64,000 nucleotides of DNA from Pseudomonadota bacterium (lineage in GTDB: Bacteria > Desulfobacterota > Desulfobacteria > Desulfobacterales > Desulfobacteraceae). Each line of letters starts with the position of its first letter. The first letter of the stretch is position 1. Of this stretch, positions 25,475 to 34,099 are shown piece by piece. The position numbers and the translations under genes are program-made. The stretch is from NCBI GenBank assembly GCA_018821535.1, contig JAHJLV010000020.1, positions 26,086-90,085 on the forward strand, in the 5' to 3' direction. A model generated the notes under the pieces. That model searched no databases and was not told where the DNA came from. It was given only the letters and a program-made list of their open reading frames with translations.

Positions 25475-26482
25475 TCAGTTAAAATATTTCATAAACTGGA
25501 CCCGTTCAAAAACTGCCGGATCGTTTGTTTTTGGCTGGCTTAATAGTCCTCTAAAGTCTTGAAGTGTGTTGTAACTATGTGCTGACATCCATTTTTTGAT
25601 CGTATCGGATACGGCCTGAATATACTCTATTTTGTTTTTGTAAAATACAGATACCATCTGTACGGCCTTTGCTCCGGCCAGAATTTGTTTAATAGCCCCT
25701 TCACCATCATGGACACCGGTTGAGGCAGCTAAATCACAATTCACTCTTTGGGACATTATACCGATCCACCTCAATGATTGTGCGATATCAGAAGGGCTGC
25801 TGAAAACAAAAGAAGGCTTCACTTCTAATTTTTCAATATCAAAATCAGGGCTGAAGAAACGATTGAACAGCACCAGAGCTTTTATACCAGAATTTGAAAG
25901 TTTCTGAATCATGGGTCCAAGATCTGTAAAATAATAACTGATCTTCAAGGCAACAGGAATGGAGACTTCCCTTAAAATCTGTTCGATAACCTGAAAATAT
26001 ATTTTTTCTGGTTCTTCACTTGACCGGTTAAAATTACTTGGTAAAAAGAACATATTCAATTCTAGTGCATCCGCTCCCGCCTCCTCCAATTGTTTTGCAT
26101 ATGAAATCCACTCAACAGAATGGTAACAACAATTAATACTTGCAATCACAGGGATAGAGATACTTTTTTTGCTGTCGGCGATTAATTGTTTATATTTTTT
26201 CAGATTATCGTCCCTGATTATATAGTCGTAAAAATCGATGGGATTTTTATGGCCATCGTAATCAAAATATTTTTGCGGAGGGCCGCTTTTTGATTCTTGT
26301 TCTAAAAAATCTGAGTACTCATAAGCAATCTCTTCTTCGAATATCGATTTCAGAACGACGGCTCCTGCCCCCATTTTTTCAATTTCCTGTATTTTCTTGA
26401 CCGACCCTGTTAATCCTGAACTTCCTGCTATAATGGGATTTTTTAATTGTAACCCCATATATTCAGTGGACAGATCTACCAT
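25475..26482 (-). CDS. Dihydroorotate-dehydrogenase-like flavoprotein
   Basis: A 335-residue TIM-barrel protein of the PyrD-like group: N-P-I-I-A-G-S-S-G-L-T-G near the N-terminus, G-A-D-A-L-E-L-N in the middle, V-A-L-K-I-S-Y-Y-F and S-T-G-V-H-D-G-E-G-A-I-K-Q-I-L-A-G-A near the FMN phosphate site. It is the cytosolic class annotated as dihydroorotate-dehydrogenase-like in many anaerobes and is unlikely to serve pyrimidine synthesis in this setting. It lies between the QmoC-like and cupin genes, so a redox role with them is plausible. Clear AGGAG before the start. Confidence 0.85.
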   Translation of the reverse strand: MVDLSTEYMGLQLKNPIIAGSSGLTGSVKKIQEIEKMGAGAVVLKSIFEEEIAYEYSDFLEQESKSGPPQKYFDYDGHKNPIDFYDYIIRDDNLKKYKQLIADSKKSISIPVIASINCCYHSVEWISYAKQLEEAGADALELNMFFLPSNFNRSSEEPEKIYFQVIEQILREVSIPVALKISYYFTDLGPMIQKLSNSGIKALVLFNRFFSPDFDIEKLEVKPSFVFSSPSDIAQSLRWIGIMSQRVNCDLAASTGVHDGEGAIKQILAGAKAVQMVSVFYKNKIEYIQAVSDTIKKWMSAHSYNTLQDFRGLLSQPKTNDPAVFERVQFMKYFN

Positions 26483-26525
26483 AGCTATTCTCCTAAGGTT
26501 ATATAATTACAGTGATTTTAACCCA

Positions 26526-27098
26526 TTATTCTTCACGGATCATAACAAGAAGCATTTTAAACGGAACATTCGCTTTTAATGAATGTGGGATATTGGCAGG
26601 CATGATCAACATTTCTCCTGCTGATACATTTTTCGATTTTCCACCAAGAGTAATTTCGGCGTCTCCATCCAAAATATAAATCGCTGCATCATAGGGTGCA
26701 GTATGTTCACTCAACCCCTGGCCTTTATCAAATGCAAACAAGGTTATATTGCCAATATTTTTTTTTAACAGTGTTTTGCTCACAACGGAATCACTTGCAT
26801 AGTCCACGGATTGTTTCAGATTAAAAGGTGTTCCTTTTCCTGTTGTTGATTTTTCATTCATAAGACTCTCCTTTTCATCATTAATTGTTTCTTCATTTCC
26901 GGAAAGTGTTTTTTGTATCTTTTTGAGCAAATGATCGAGATCGAGGTTATTTTCCTTTGCGACATCCGCTAACGTGTGAAACTCATCTATCGGACACCCG
27001 ACACAGTCTAATTTTAAATCCATGAAAAGCTCTATAAGTTTTGGCTCATGGTTAAAAAGTTCTCTTACAGATATTTCCGGCGATAAGTAAAAATTCAT
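26526..27098 (-). CDS. DUF1858 plus cupin protein
   Basis: A protein of about 190 residues. The start at 27098 (GGGAAAAG upstream) is preferred to 27158, which has no ribosome site. The N-terminal DUF1858 region has S-V-R-E-L-F and a C-V-G-C-P motif, similar to the N-terminus of ScdA proteins. The C-terminal half is a single-domain cupin (H-T-A-P-Y-D-A-A-I-Y-I-L-D-G-D-A-E-I, M-P-A-N-I-P-H-S). An internal AAGGAG-x5-ATG at the junction would also give a separate cupin. The cupin is of the kind often paired with nitrosative-stress genes. The metal or ligand bound is unknown. Confidence 0.8.
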   Translation of the reverse strand: MNFYLSPEISVRELFNHEPKLIELFMDLKLDCVGCPIDEFHTLADVAKENNLDLDHLLKKIQKTLSGNEETINDEKESLMNEKSTTGKGTPFNLKQSVDYASDSVVSKTLLKKNIGNITLFAFDKGQGLSEHTAPYDAAIYILDGDAEITLGGKSKNVSAGEMLIMPANIPHSLKANVPFKMLLVMIREE

Positions 27099-27168
27099 AT
27101 CTTTTCCCAACCTAAAAAATTTCTGTCTATCATCATTTAGATCAAGATTAGCAACCATTTAAGGATAC

Positions 27169-27190
27169 ATCTTTGCGCCAGCGCAAAGAT
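27169..27190. promoter_or_regulatory. 22-bp palindromic operator
   Basis: ATCTTTGCGC-CA-GCGCAAAGAT, exact over all 22 bases, lies 71 bases before the DUF1858-cupin start and just past the end of the Crp/Fnr regulator gene. With a two-base centre it cannot form a good hairpin, so a dimeric protein site is more likely than a terminator. Confidence 0.65.
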
Positions 27191-27242
27191 AGCTGGATTT
27201 TATGCATATTTATGGGAGCAGAATGGGTGTAAAAAGAGGATG

Positions 27243-27944
27243 TTATTCAATCTTATCAGCAAAAATTACCAGGGCATGTGCATCAACAATTGTTATTTTT
27301 TCTCTTTCAGACTTGATCCATCCCAATTTTTCCCAGCTGCTGAGTATACGGCTGACTGTAAATACAGTAGCGCCTGTATAATCAGCAATATTCTGACGGC
27401 TAAGGGGAATATCAATACAAATCCCCCCTGACGTTTTTAATCCTGAGGTTTTTATCAATCGAAGCAATGTTCGGGCAACGCGTTGCTCAACTCTTTGTGT
27501 ACAGAGTTCCATGTACCGATTCTGGACATTATCAAGACGTTCCAGAACAACACTTAATGCATTAATAGCAATATCAGGCATGTTTTTCATCATTCTGATG
27601 AGTGTTGATTTATCCCATCCTATAACCTCTGTTGTTTCAATCGATTCTGCGGTTAATGGATATTCCTTATTGTTTAATACAGCAACGGCTGCCGTCAACT
27701 CTCCGTCAGAAAGATATCGGATGATGACCTCTTTGCCCTGTTCAGAAAGTTTTGTGAGTTTTAAATGCCCTTTTTTTATTAGATAGCATCTATTGGCTGC
27801 TTCTCCTTGCCGAAACAAAATACTTTTGGGTTTGAGTATTTTTTGAATACCGCTCTGTATGATATCATCATACTGTTTCTGGGGTAAATTTTTTAAAAAT
27901 TCATTTTCTTTGATTTCGGTGGTAGTCGAATTCATTTTATCCAT
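27243..27944 (-). CDS. Crp/Fnr-family regulator, Dnr/HcpR-like
   Basis: A 233-residue regulator. The cyclic-nucleotide-type barrel spans about 20-135 (I-L-F-R-Q-G-E-A-A, L-I-K-K-G, L-S-D-G-E-L), then a dimer helix (about 135-155) and a winged helix (L-S-R-Q-N-I-A-D-Y-T-G-A-T-V-F-T-V-S-R-I-L). It lacks the Cys ligands of the Fnr Fe-S cluster and the cAMP-binding R-x-S of Crp, which fits haem/NO-sensing Dnr or HcpR types. In the recognition helix the usual Glu before T-x-S-R is Phe, so its half-site may differ from TTGAT. It stands just upstream of the NO-detoxification run and is the obvious candidate regulator. Confidence 0.85.
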   Translation of the reverse strand: MDKMNSTTTEIKENEFLKNLPQKQYDDIIQSGIQKILKPKSILFRQGEAANRCYLIKKGHLKLTKLSEQGKEVIIRYLSDGELTAAVAVLNNKEYPLTAESIETTEVIGWDKSTLIRMMKNMPDIAINALSVVLERLDNVQNRYMELCTQRVEQRVARTLLRLIKTSGLKTSGGICIDIPLSRQNIADYTGATVFTVSRILSSWEKLGWIKSEREKITIVDAHALVIFADKIE

Positions 27945-28318
27945 TGTTTACTACCTCCGAAGCACTAATTTGAACAAGGGTTGAGTGTTGAAAAATATCT
28001 ACATCAAATATTAAAAAAATACCACAATGTGGCGGATATGGTCAATCTGTTTTCAATGAATGGAAAAAAGTGATTAATTGATCTAAATCTGCCGCACTAT
28101 GGATGATCTGCACAAGCCTAACCACCTTGAAAACAACATTTTATTTTCAAGGGAATATATCAACTCACTATCACTGAACTTTCAAAAATATCAATGGGTA
28201 TCAAATGGGTTGAAAGGTTGCAAATTTATTCATTCTGTTTAAATTTTAAGGTTGAGGAATAAAGTAGGAACATTATAAGTAATCATTTTAAATTTTTCAT
28301 AAAGACAGGGGAAGTATC

Positions 28319-28729
28319 ATGACTCAGAATAAAACGATCGAAGATATTCTTCAAAATTATCATACAATTGCTGTGGTGGGATTTTCTTCTAAAAAAGAGC
28401 GGGCAGGCTATTATGTGCCGGCTTATCTGCAAAAGCATGGGTATCGTATCATCCCTATTAATCCCAAACTGGAACAGGGACTGGGAGAAAGGGCTTACCC
28501 GAATTTATTAAAGGTCCCTCATACTATTGAGGTAGTACTTATTTTTCAGCGGAGCGAAGCGGTACTGCCTTTTGTGGAACAAGCCATTCAGATTGAAGCC
28601 AAAGCCGTCTGGATGCAGTTGGGAATTCAACATCTCGAGGCTGCTGAACAGGCACAAAGAGGTGGTTTAAAGATTGTTATGGATGCATGTATGATGGTCG
28701 AACATCGAAATCGGGCCAAATCAGATTAA
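28319..28729 (+). CDS. CoA-binding (YccU-type) Rossmann protein
   Basis: A 136-residue protein with I-A-V-V-G-F-S-S-K near the N-terminus, G-Y-Y-V-P-A-Y-L-Q-K-H-G-Y-R-I-I-P-I-N-P in the middle and M-D-A-C-M-M-V-E-H at the end, all typical of the CoA-binding domain family. These bind CoA or a related nucleotide; the physiological role is unknown. It is transcribed away from the Crp/Fnr gene across a 370-bp spacer, with AGGGGAAG before its start. A small hairpin (AGGGC/GCCCT, 28742-28758) follows the stop. Confidence 0.88.
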   Translation: MTQNKTIEDILQNYHTIAVVGFSSKKERAGYYVPAYLQKHGYRIIPINPKLEQGLGERAYPNLLKVPHTIEVVLIFQRSEAVLPFVEQAIQIEAKAVWMQLGIQHLEAAEQAQRGGLKIVMDACMMVEHRNRAKSD

Positions 28730-28758
28730 CCTAATTCACAAAGGGCATATAAAGCCCT

Positions 28759-29586
28759 AATAACAATAAAATTTCAAGCACTGTCGTTGGTGGCGAGTAT
28801 AATCCACAGACTCAAAAGTTATGAATACTTGCATCCTGAGATTCTATTTTTTATTATCATTCAGGATTAAATCCTGGGGCTTGAAGAAGGATCAGTTGCT
28901 GTCTTGTCTGGTTTATCTTGAAGTCCGGCATAGAAGCTTTCAACATCACATCCAGCGACAAAATGTAAACCAAAAAAAGACAGAAACATCCGCTCATTTC
29001 CAGTTATTTGACCGTCAGAACTAATCCAGCGGCTGTCTTTCGGGCTGGACGAAAGCTGATATAATAAGCTTCAAAAAGAAAACTGACATGACCGAAGAAA
29101 ATACAGAATTTAACCTTCAAAAAGCCCTTAAGAGCATCCAGAACGCCAGTAAAAATAGACAATGCCGATTCAAAAATGGTTTCTCTCTATTTTTCAGCTC
29201 GCAATATTTTTTGAAGGCAGAGTGGATAAAGAATTAAAAATTTGATAGAAGCAAGGACAAAGGGATGGGTCCAGGAAACCTCTCCAACAAAAATCATCTC
29301 CTCCGACGGGAAAAATGAATGCCCATTCTCGAGGCTGACTTTTACTTCCGCTGGCTGGAGTAGCAGGATTGGAATCAGATTCATGATGCAGAATTTTGAA
29401 TACTCCCGAGGTTTCAGTGAGCTCAACAAGGTTTGGACCGGACAATTTCCAATGAAATGGCTATCCCAAGCTGGATTACCTTAATCTGTCATTCATTCAT
29501 TTCTCATCGTTACTGGGAAGTGGCTTTACTCCACGCGATGCTTTATCCCCCCAGGAGGCATTTGAGCGTAGCAAATTATAAATAAT
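28759..29586. other. Gene-poor stretch with degraded coding remnants
   Basis: About 830 bases without a convincing gene. Short open pieces on both strands have stops every 40-80 codons. Around 28890-29020 the plus strand reads ...C-L-V-Y-L-E-V-R... and ends F-D-R-Q-N-stop, faintly like the tail of an IS4/IS1634-type transposase. I could not support any intact ORF, RNA gene or repeat copy here. Confidence 0.4.
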
Positions 29587-29600
29587 GAGGTATGAAAAAT

Positions 29601-30623
29601 ATGGGATATAAAGAAAAGTGGTTTTTTAATACATATGAAAAAGCAATAGATCCTGATTTGCCGATTTGTGATGCCCACCACCATTTGTGGGATTTTCGAG
29701 GGCGTGGCCCTGTCGGGTGGCAGGATCGTTATTTATTGGAAGATATACTGGAAGACACCAATACAGGGCATAATATCCAATCGACTGTTTTCATTGAGTG
29801 TATGGCCATGCTTCGCTCTGATGGTCCAAAAGAGATGAGATCTGTTGGGGAAACCGAATTTGTAAATGGTATTGCAGCGCAAAGCGCATCGGGGTTGTAC
29901 AGTAAATCAAAAATTGCGGCTGCGATTGTTGGATTTGCTGATTTGTCATTGGGCGAGAGTGTACGCCCCGTGCTTGAAGCGCATATTATTGCAGGAGGAA
30001 GCAGATTTAAAGGTGTCCGGGTGGCAGCTGGTTGGGATGCAAGCCCTGAGATTGCAAACTCTCATAGAAACCCCAAACAAAATTTATATCTATCAACAGA
30101 ATTTCGTCGGGGATTTGCTCAATTAGCACCCTTAAACTTGAGTTTTGACGCGTGGTTGTACCATCCTCAATTAGAAGATATAACTGATTTGGCCCGCACT
30201 TTTTCTGAAACTGATATTGTAATGAACCATTGTGGTGGCCCAATAGGAGTCGGCCCCTATAAAACAAATCGAAAAGAAGCGATTGAAGAATGGAGGTCTG
30301 GATTACGCAAATTGGCAACCTGTCCAAATGTTAAAATGAAGCTTGGCGGCCTGTTAATGGATCGAAATGGTTTCAACTGGCAGTCTGCTGATCATGCACC
30401 GAGTTCGCTGCAACTGTTGGAGGCCACCAAAGACTATTATGAATCTGTTATTGAACTATTTGGTACAAACCGTTGCATGTTCGAATCCAATTTTCCCGTG
30501 GACAAAGTTGGCTGTAGCTACTCTGTGCTGTGGAATTCATTTAAACGTCTGACTAAAAATTATTCCGCAAGCGAAAAAGCTGATTTGTTCCATGATGTTG
30601 CAACACGTTTTTATAAAATATAA
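29601..30623 (+). CDS. Amidohydrolase-family (metal-dependent hydrolase) protein
   Basis: A protein of about 340 residues with the amidohydrolase-2 pattern: I-C-D-A-H-H-H-L-W-D-F near the N-terminus, M-N-H-C-G-G-P in the middle and F-E-S-N-F-P-V-D-K near the C-terminus. Family members hydrolyse lactones or cyclic amides, or decarboxylate small acids, using a Zn-type metal; the substrate is not evident. The start at 29601 has GAGG ten bases upstream; the Met at 29592 is too close to it. The Fe-S oxidoreductase gene starts 38 bases downstream on the same strand, so the two may act together. Confidence 0.85.
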   Translation: MGYKEKWFFNTYEKAIDPDLPICDAHHHLWDFRGRGPVGWQDRYLLEDILEDTNTGHNIQSTVFIECMAMLRSDGPKEMRSVGETEFVNGIAAQSASGLYSKSKIAAAIVGFADLSLGESVRPVLEAHIIAGGSRFKGVRVAAGWDASPEIANSHRNPKQNLYLSTEFRRGFAQLAPLNLSFDAWLYHPQLEDITDLARTFSETDIVMNHCGGPIGVGPYKTNRKEAIEEWRSGLRKLATCPNVKMKLGGLLMDRNGFNWQSADHAPSSLQLLEATKDYYESVIELFGTNRCMFESNFPVDKVGCSYSVLWNSFKRLTKNYSASEKADLFHDVATRFYKI

Positions 30624-30661
30624 TTTTTATTCAACACTCAAAAAAAGAGAATGGAGGAGTT

Positions 30662-31783
30662 GTGATTAATTCACAAAATATTATTAATCAGTTTGCAGAT
30701 CACTGTACTGCATGCGGCTGTTGTGTTGAGGTTTGTCCCATTGTCGGGGATACTGCGCTCAAGGATGCTGCCCCCGAATCGATTATGGAGGAAGTTCTAA
30801 CGCTGTTCAATGATGGTACTATCGGCCCTCTGGCACGAACAAGAATTTATTCATGCCTCTTTTGCAACGCCTGTTTATCTGCCTGTCCAGAGGCACTCAA
30901 CCCAGGCCTGACCTTTGGCACCAGCAAAGGACTTCTTCAACAGCTGGGAGATATCCCGCCCAAAGGCGTGGCAACCATTATGAGTTTTGGAAAGACGCTT
31001 CTGGATGGCGCAATTCCATCTTTTCGCAAACGACTCAAGTCGCAGGAAAAGCTAATCACATCGTTCACCAACGACAAACCCAAACCAGTCAAGACGGTTC
31101 TGTTTGCAAGTTGTTTTGGTCTCATTGAAGGATCGGTTCTGCATACGGCACTGAAACTTCTGGAGAGGATCGATCCGGATGTCTGCATTCTGGGCGGATA
31201 CGATTTTTGCTGTGGAGAGTTTCAGTTCATGGCCGGACAGCCGGATGCGGCCCAACAGCAGTTTGATAAAATGATTTCAGGGCTGAATGCCCTTGCACCT
31301 GAGCAGGTGGTGATGTTCTGCCCCACCTGCAAAATGACCTTTGACCATCATCAGCCGGCAACAGAATGGTCATGGTCCTTTATCACAGATTTTGTTGCCA
31401 GACACCTTGATCAACTGGGACCATTCCAGAAGATAGACAAAATCGTCACGATTCATGACCCGTGCCACTTTGTCCGGGGGGTAGAACCGGCAACGGATTC
31501 TCCTCGGAAAATACTGGAAGCCATTCCCGGTATCCAGGTGATCGAAATGGAAAAATCAGGAGATGACGCTCTGTGCTGTGGTGCCTATGCAATCACCGGG
31601 ACTGGAAAACCTGGATATCAGTTCCGAAACCGCAGGCTGGCCCAGGCCAAGGGTACAGGGGCGGATATATTAAGTCTCTATTGTCCGGGGTGCCATATGA
31701 CATTGGGTTCAGAGGGGGCCAATATATCCCTCCAGGTGGAATCGATTCTTTCACTTCTGGGAAAATCTCTTGGGATAGCATAA
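30662..31783 (+). CDS. Fe-S oxidoreductase with two 4Fe-4S motifs and CCG domains (GlcF/HdrD-like)
   Basis: A 373-residue protein. The GTG start at 30662 is supported by GGAGGAG. Two 4Fe-4S motifs open it (C-T-A-C-G-C-C-V-E-V-C-P and C-L-F-C-N-A-C-L-S-A-C-P). Two CCG-type halves follow: F-C-C-G-E-F-Q with C-P-T-C-K, and H-D-P-C-H-F-V-R-G with C-C-G-A-Y-A and C-P-G-C-H. This is the glycolate/lactate-oxidase Fe-S subunit or HdrD layout, which moves electrons from a flavoprotein or disulfide to a membrane acceptor. No flavin subunit is adjacent; the upstream amidohydrolase hints at a small organic acid pathway. Confidence 0.87.
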   Translation: MINSQNIINQFADHCTACGCCVEVCPIVGDTALKDAAPESIMEEVLTLFNDGTIGPLARTRIYSCLFCNACLSACPEALNPGLTFGTSKGLLQQLGDIPPKGVATIMSFGKTLLDGAIPSFRKRLKSQEKLITSFTNDKPKPVKTVLFASCFGLIEGSVLHTALKLLERIDPDVCILGGYDFCCGEFQFMAGQPDAAQQQFDKMISGLNALAPEQVVMFCPTCKMTFDHHQPATEWSWSFITDFVARHLDQLGPFQKIDKIVTIHDPCHFVRGVEPATDSPRKILEAIPGIQVIEMEKSGDDALCCGAYAITGTGKPGYQFRNRRLAQAKGTGADILSLYCPGCHMTLGSEGANISLQVESILSLLGKSLGIA

Positions 31784-31810
31784 GCTAAAAATTTGTGGTT
31801 TATCCATCAG

Positions 31811-31836
31811 TATGCAGAGTCGAGACTCTCTGCATA
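31811..31836 (+). terminator. Possible terminator after the Fe-S oxidoreductase
   Basis: A 9-bp stem (TATGCAGAG/CTCTGCATA) with an 8-base loop starts 28 bases after the stop. The T-run (TTTTTTT) begins about ten bases past the stem, so it is not ideal. Confidence 0.4.
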
Positions 31837-31958
31837 AATCATATGCTTTTTTTATCAAAATTCCAGTAAAAGCCCAATGAAAAAATAGTTGCGATTTCAC
31901 CGCAATAGACATTCCCTTTTTAACAAAAAAACGGGAATAAAATTATTTCATTGAAAAA

Positions 31959-32534
31959 TCACGATTTCAGATCTGATTTGATCGCATTTTGTTTTAAAAG
32001 GTTATACAGTGTGGATCTGCTAATCTGAAAATGTTTTGCAACTTTGGTTTTCGATTTCCCGGATTCAATCATAGAAACAGCTTCACTTTGCTGTTTTTCA
32101 GACAAAGAAGGAGAACGCCCCAGATGTTTTCCTTTTTTCTTTGCTGCAGCAATCCCCTCCAGCTGTCTTTCTTTAATTAAAGACCGTTCAAATTCTGCGA
32201 AAGCTCCCATGACCTGCAACAATAGCTTGCTCATGGCATCGGCCTTGCCACCAAAGACAAGATTTTCTTTATGGAAATTAACTGTAACACCGGCCCCAGT
32301 CAAATCGTCAACGATATTTTGAAGGTCTTTAAGATTCCGGGCCAAGCGATCCATAGAATGAACATGAAGGGTATCACCTTCTCTGATATAATCTAAACAT
32401 TTTTCAAGTTCTGGCCGTTTGATTGATTTCCCGGATATTTTTTCTCGAAAAATTTTATCCAGGACAACCCCTTCAAGTTGACGATCATCATTTTGACCGA
32501 TTGAGCTAACTCTTATATATCCGATTTCTGACAT
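31959..32534 (-). CDS. Serine recombinase (resolvase/invertase family)
   Basis: A 191-residue small serine recombinase. The catalytic motif is G-Y-I-R-V-S-S, with the Arg motif in H-V-H-S-M-D-R-L-A-R-N and the E-helix G-A-F-A-E-F-E-R-S-L-I-K-E-R. The C-terminal helix-turn-helix is A-K-H-F-Q-I-S-R-S-T-L-Y-N. Length is normal for Tn3-type resolvases or DNA invertases. No transposase is beside it. Repeated TATACC boxes upstream look like its res site. It borders the repeat-rich 32.7-34.4 kb segment, so it may have shaped that region. The start follows AAAAAGG. Confidence 0.92.
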   Translation of the reverse strand: MSEIGYIRVSSIGQNDDRQLEGVVLDKIFREKISGKSIKRPELEKCLDYIREGDTLHVHSMDRLARNLKDLQNIVDDLTGAGVTVNFHKENLVFGGKADAMSKLLLQVMGAFAEFERSLIKERQLEGIAAAKKKGKHLGRSPSLSEKQQSEAVSMIESGKSKTKVAKHFQISRSTLYNLLKQNAIKSDLKS

Positions 32535-32607
32535 TTGAGACCTTTTTATAATTTGTGTATAAAAAAGTTATAGAGGAACCAATACACTGTGTCAATAAAT
32601 TACTTTT

Positions 32608-32661
32608 TATACCTTTTTAAACATAGGTATTTGATTTTTTGGGGCTGTGCGAAAAGGTATA
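32608..32661. promoter_or_regulatory. Candidate res site of the serine recombinase
   Basis: TATACCTTTT (32608-32617), an inverted partial copy ending AGGTAT (32625-32630) and an exact inverted copy AAAAGGTATA (32652-32661) lie 75-127 bases before the recombinase start. Paired inverted boxes upstream of the gene are the usual res arrangement, here shorter than the canonical 110-120 bp. Confidence 0.45.
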
Positions 32662-32749
32662 GGTTTTTAGATTGAGAAAAAATAATACAGAAAATTCTCA
32701 GATTCGATTTGCTAATGAGCACTGATTGTATAAATAATCAAGAGAAAAA

Positions 32750-33150
32750 TTTCCAATCGGGTGATGACTTCCAAAAGAAAGGTTCAGGGCTCTGAATTGG
32801 ATGGCAGCGACGATTATAACGTGAAGTCATGATTTTTTCTTGAAAATTATTCCCGGCACAATATGTTGTATCTATATTATTTTTCTTCCCAGATTCAAAA
32901 TTACATTATATGGGATAGATCAAAATCAAATTTCCAAATCTTCTATTACTGTATATTGGAGATATCGAACACATTTTTGTTCCGGTCCCGGAAGAAATTT
33001 TCAGAATGGTTTTGTTATATTATAAAAATTACTCTGTAAGAATGGCCAGCAAGGCTTCCAAGGGCTTATAAAGTTGAATTAAAATTTCAAAGCTGAAAAT
33101 AAGTCACATACCATATATAGGGTTGCCAAAATTTTGTGGGGGGGGCCTTT
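32750..33150 (+). repeat. Dispersed intergenic repeat, copy 3 (best preserved)
   Basis: Begins near GATGACTTCCAAAAGAAAGG. The 46 bases at 32781-32826 recur exactly, as reverse complement, at 58790-58835. Further blocks shared with other copies are ATGTTGTATC, CATTATATGGG, TTTCCAAATCTTCTATT, ATATTGGAGATAT, GTAAGAATGGCC and CATATATAGGGTTGCC. It lies 155 bases downstream of flgB, which runs on the minus strand. Confidence 0.9.
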
Positions 33151-33304
33151 TTTTTAAGACAAATGAGGTCAGATAATTTGGGACTTAGCAATTAGTGGCT
33201 TTCAATATATGTTTTTTAGAATAACTTGAGAAGGTCAAATATGCATTCTGTTTTAATATCCGTATTTATTTTTTTTGTTTTGAATTTTTAGAACAACAAT
33301 TCAA

Positions 33305-33715
33305 TTATTTTCCGCCTTCATCAATAGCATAGCGCGTTATTGCTGACTTTCTCAATTTCAATTCTACTACTGTTCTATATTTGATATTATTTTCCGTAAG
33401 GTTCATCATTTCTCTGTCAATGTTAACGGAATCAAGGTGATAAATATCAACCTCTTCACTATTTTTCCCATTCATGGAAAACGCCTCCCCATCATCTGCT
33501 GACAGATGTTTGGGATGAGTCTTGTCTAAATATTCCGGCTCTTTTTTACCCAGTGCCCGTTTTAGAGTCTCATTGAAATCGAGATCTTTTGGTTCGTACC
33601 CAATGGTATCCATATTTGCAATGTTGCTTGAAATCAGATTATGACGCCTTGCCGACACATCAAGTGCCTTTCCAATCATCTGTGATGTAGGTCCAAAAAT
33701 TCTTGAATCCGCCAT
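33305..33715 (-). CDS. flgB: FlgB-like flagellar basal-body rod protein, isolated copy
   Basis: A 136-residue protein, the usual FlgB length. N-terminal motif A-R-R-H-N-L-I-S-S-N-I-A-N-M-D-T-I-G-Y-E-P-K-D-L-D-F carries the rod-protein signature, and the C-terminal helix is M-M-N-L-T-E-N-N-I-K-Y-R-T. FlgB forms the proximal rod of the flagellum and is normally followed by flgC and fliE. Here it is alone, with no flagellar neighbour, and flanked on both sides by repeat copies. It could be a captured or duplicated gene. Good ribosome site (AAGGGGA). Confidence 0.88.
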   Translation of the reverse strand: MADSRIFGPTSQMIGKALDVSARRHNLISSNIANMDTIGYEPKDLDFNETLKRALGKKEPEYLDKTHPKHLSADDGEAFSMNGKNSEEVDIYHLDSVNIDREMMNLTENNIKYRTVVELKLRKSAITRYAIDEGGK

Positions 33716-33945
33716 GATTCCCCTTGATAAGAATTAAAATTAAAAAACTTAATGTTATAGATTTAAGAGCAATTTTTATGCCTAACTCCATAACCGGGTT
33801 GTTTTTTACAGCATATTTTTTAGTTTACCTATGGATTACCCAATATTACAAGAAGGCGTAGATCCTTGATTTTGTTATTCTTGCGGATAGCTAAGACCTG
33901 ATTTAAAAGGATGCCATATTTACGAAATAAATTTTTCCATTTGCT

Positions 33946-34056
33946 TTAAAAAATATAAACACGTAGTAGGTGTGACCTTTTTTTTGCCATTTTTTTGGCA
34001 TGTTGATCCGGATTATAAACCAGAGCGTGAGCAATGCGCTTAATCAACTCTTTAAT
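33946..34056 (-). pseudogene. 5' stub of a KH-domain RNA-binding gene (khpA-like)
   Basis: From 34056 the minus strand reads (ATT)-K-E-L-I-K-R-I-A-H-A-L-V-Y-N-P-D-Q, close to the N-terminus of KhpA/YlqC proteins (KELIEYIAKALVDNPD). An AAGGAG ribosome site stands exactly eight bases before the ATT, where the ATG should be. After NPDQ the similarity ends and a stop follows 19 codons later, whereas KhpA is about 76 residues. This looks like the leading end of a khpA gene left at a rearrangement point. Confidence 0.45.
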
Positions 34057-34099
34057 AATCTGTTCTCCTTTTTATCTGTACGATGGTAGAAGAAAAAAC

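Noticed and set aside
28890..29020. Possible transposase tail (IS1634-like)
   Set aside because: Only about 40 codons with weak resemblance and no inverted ends.
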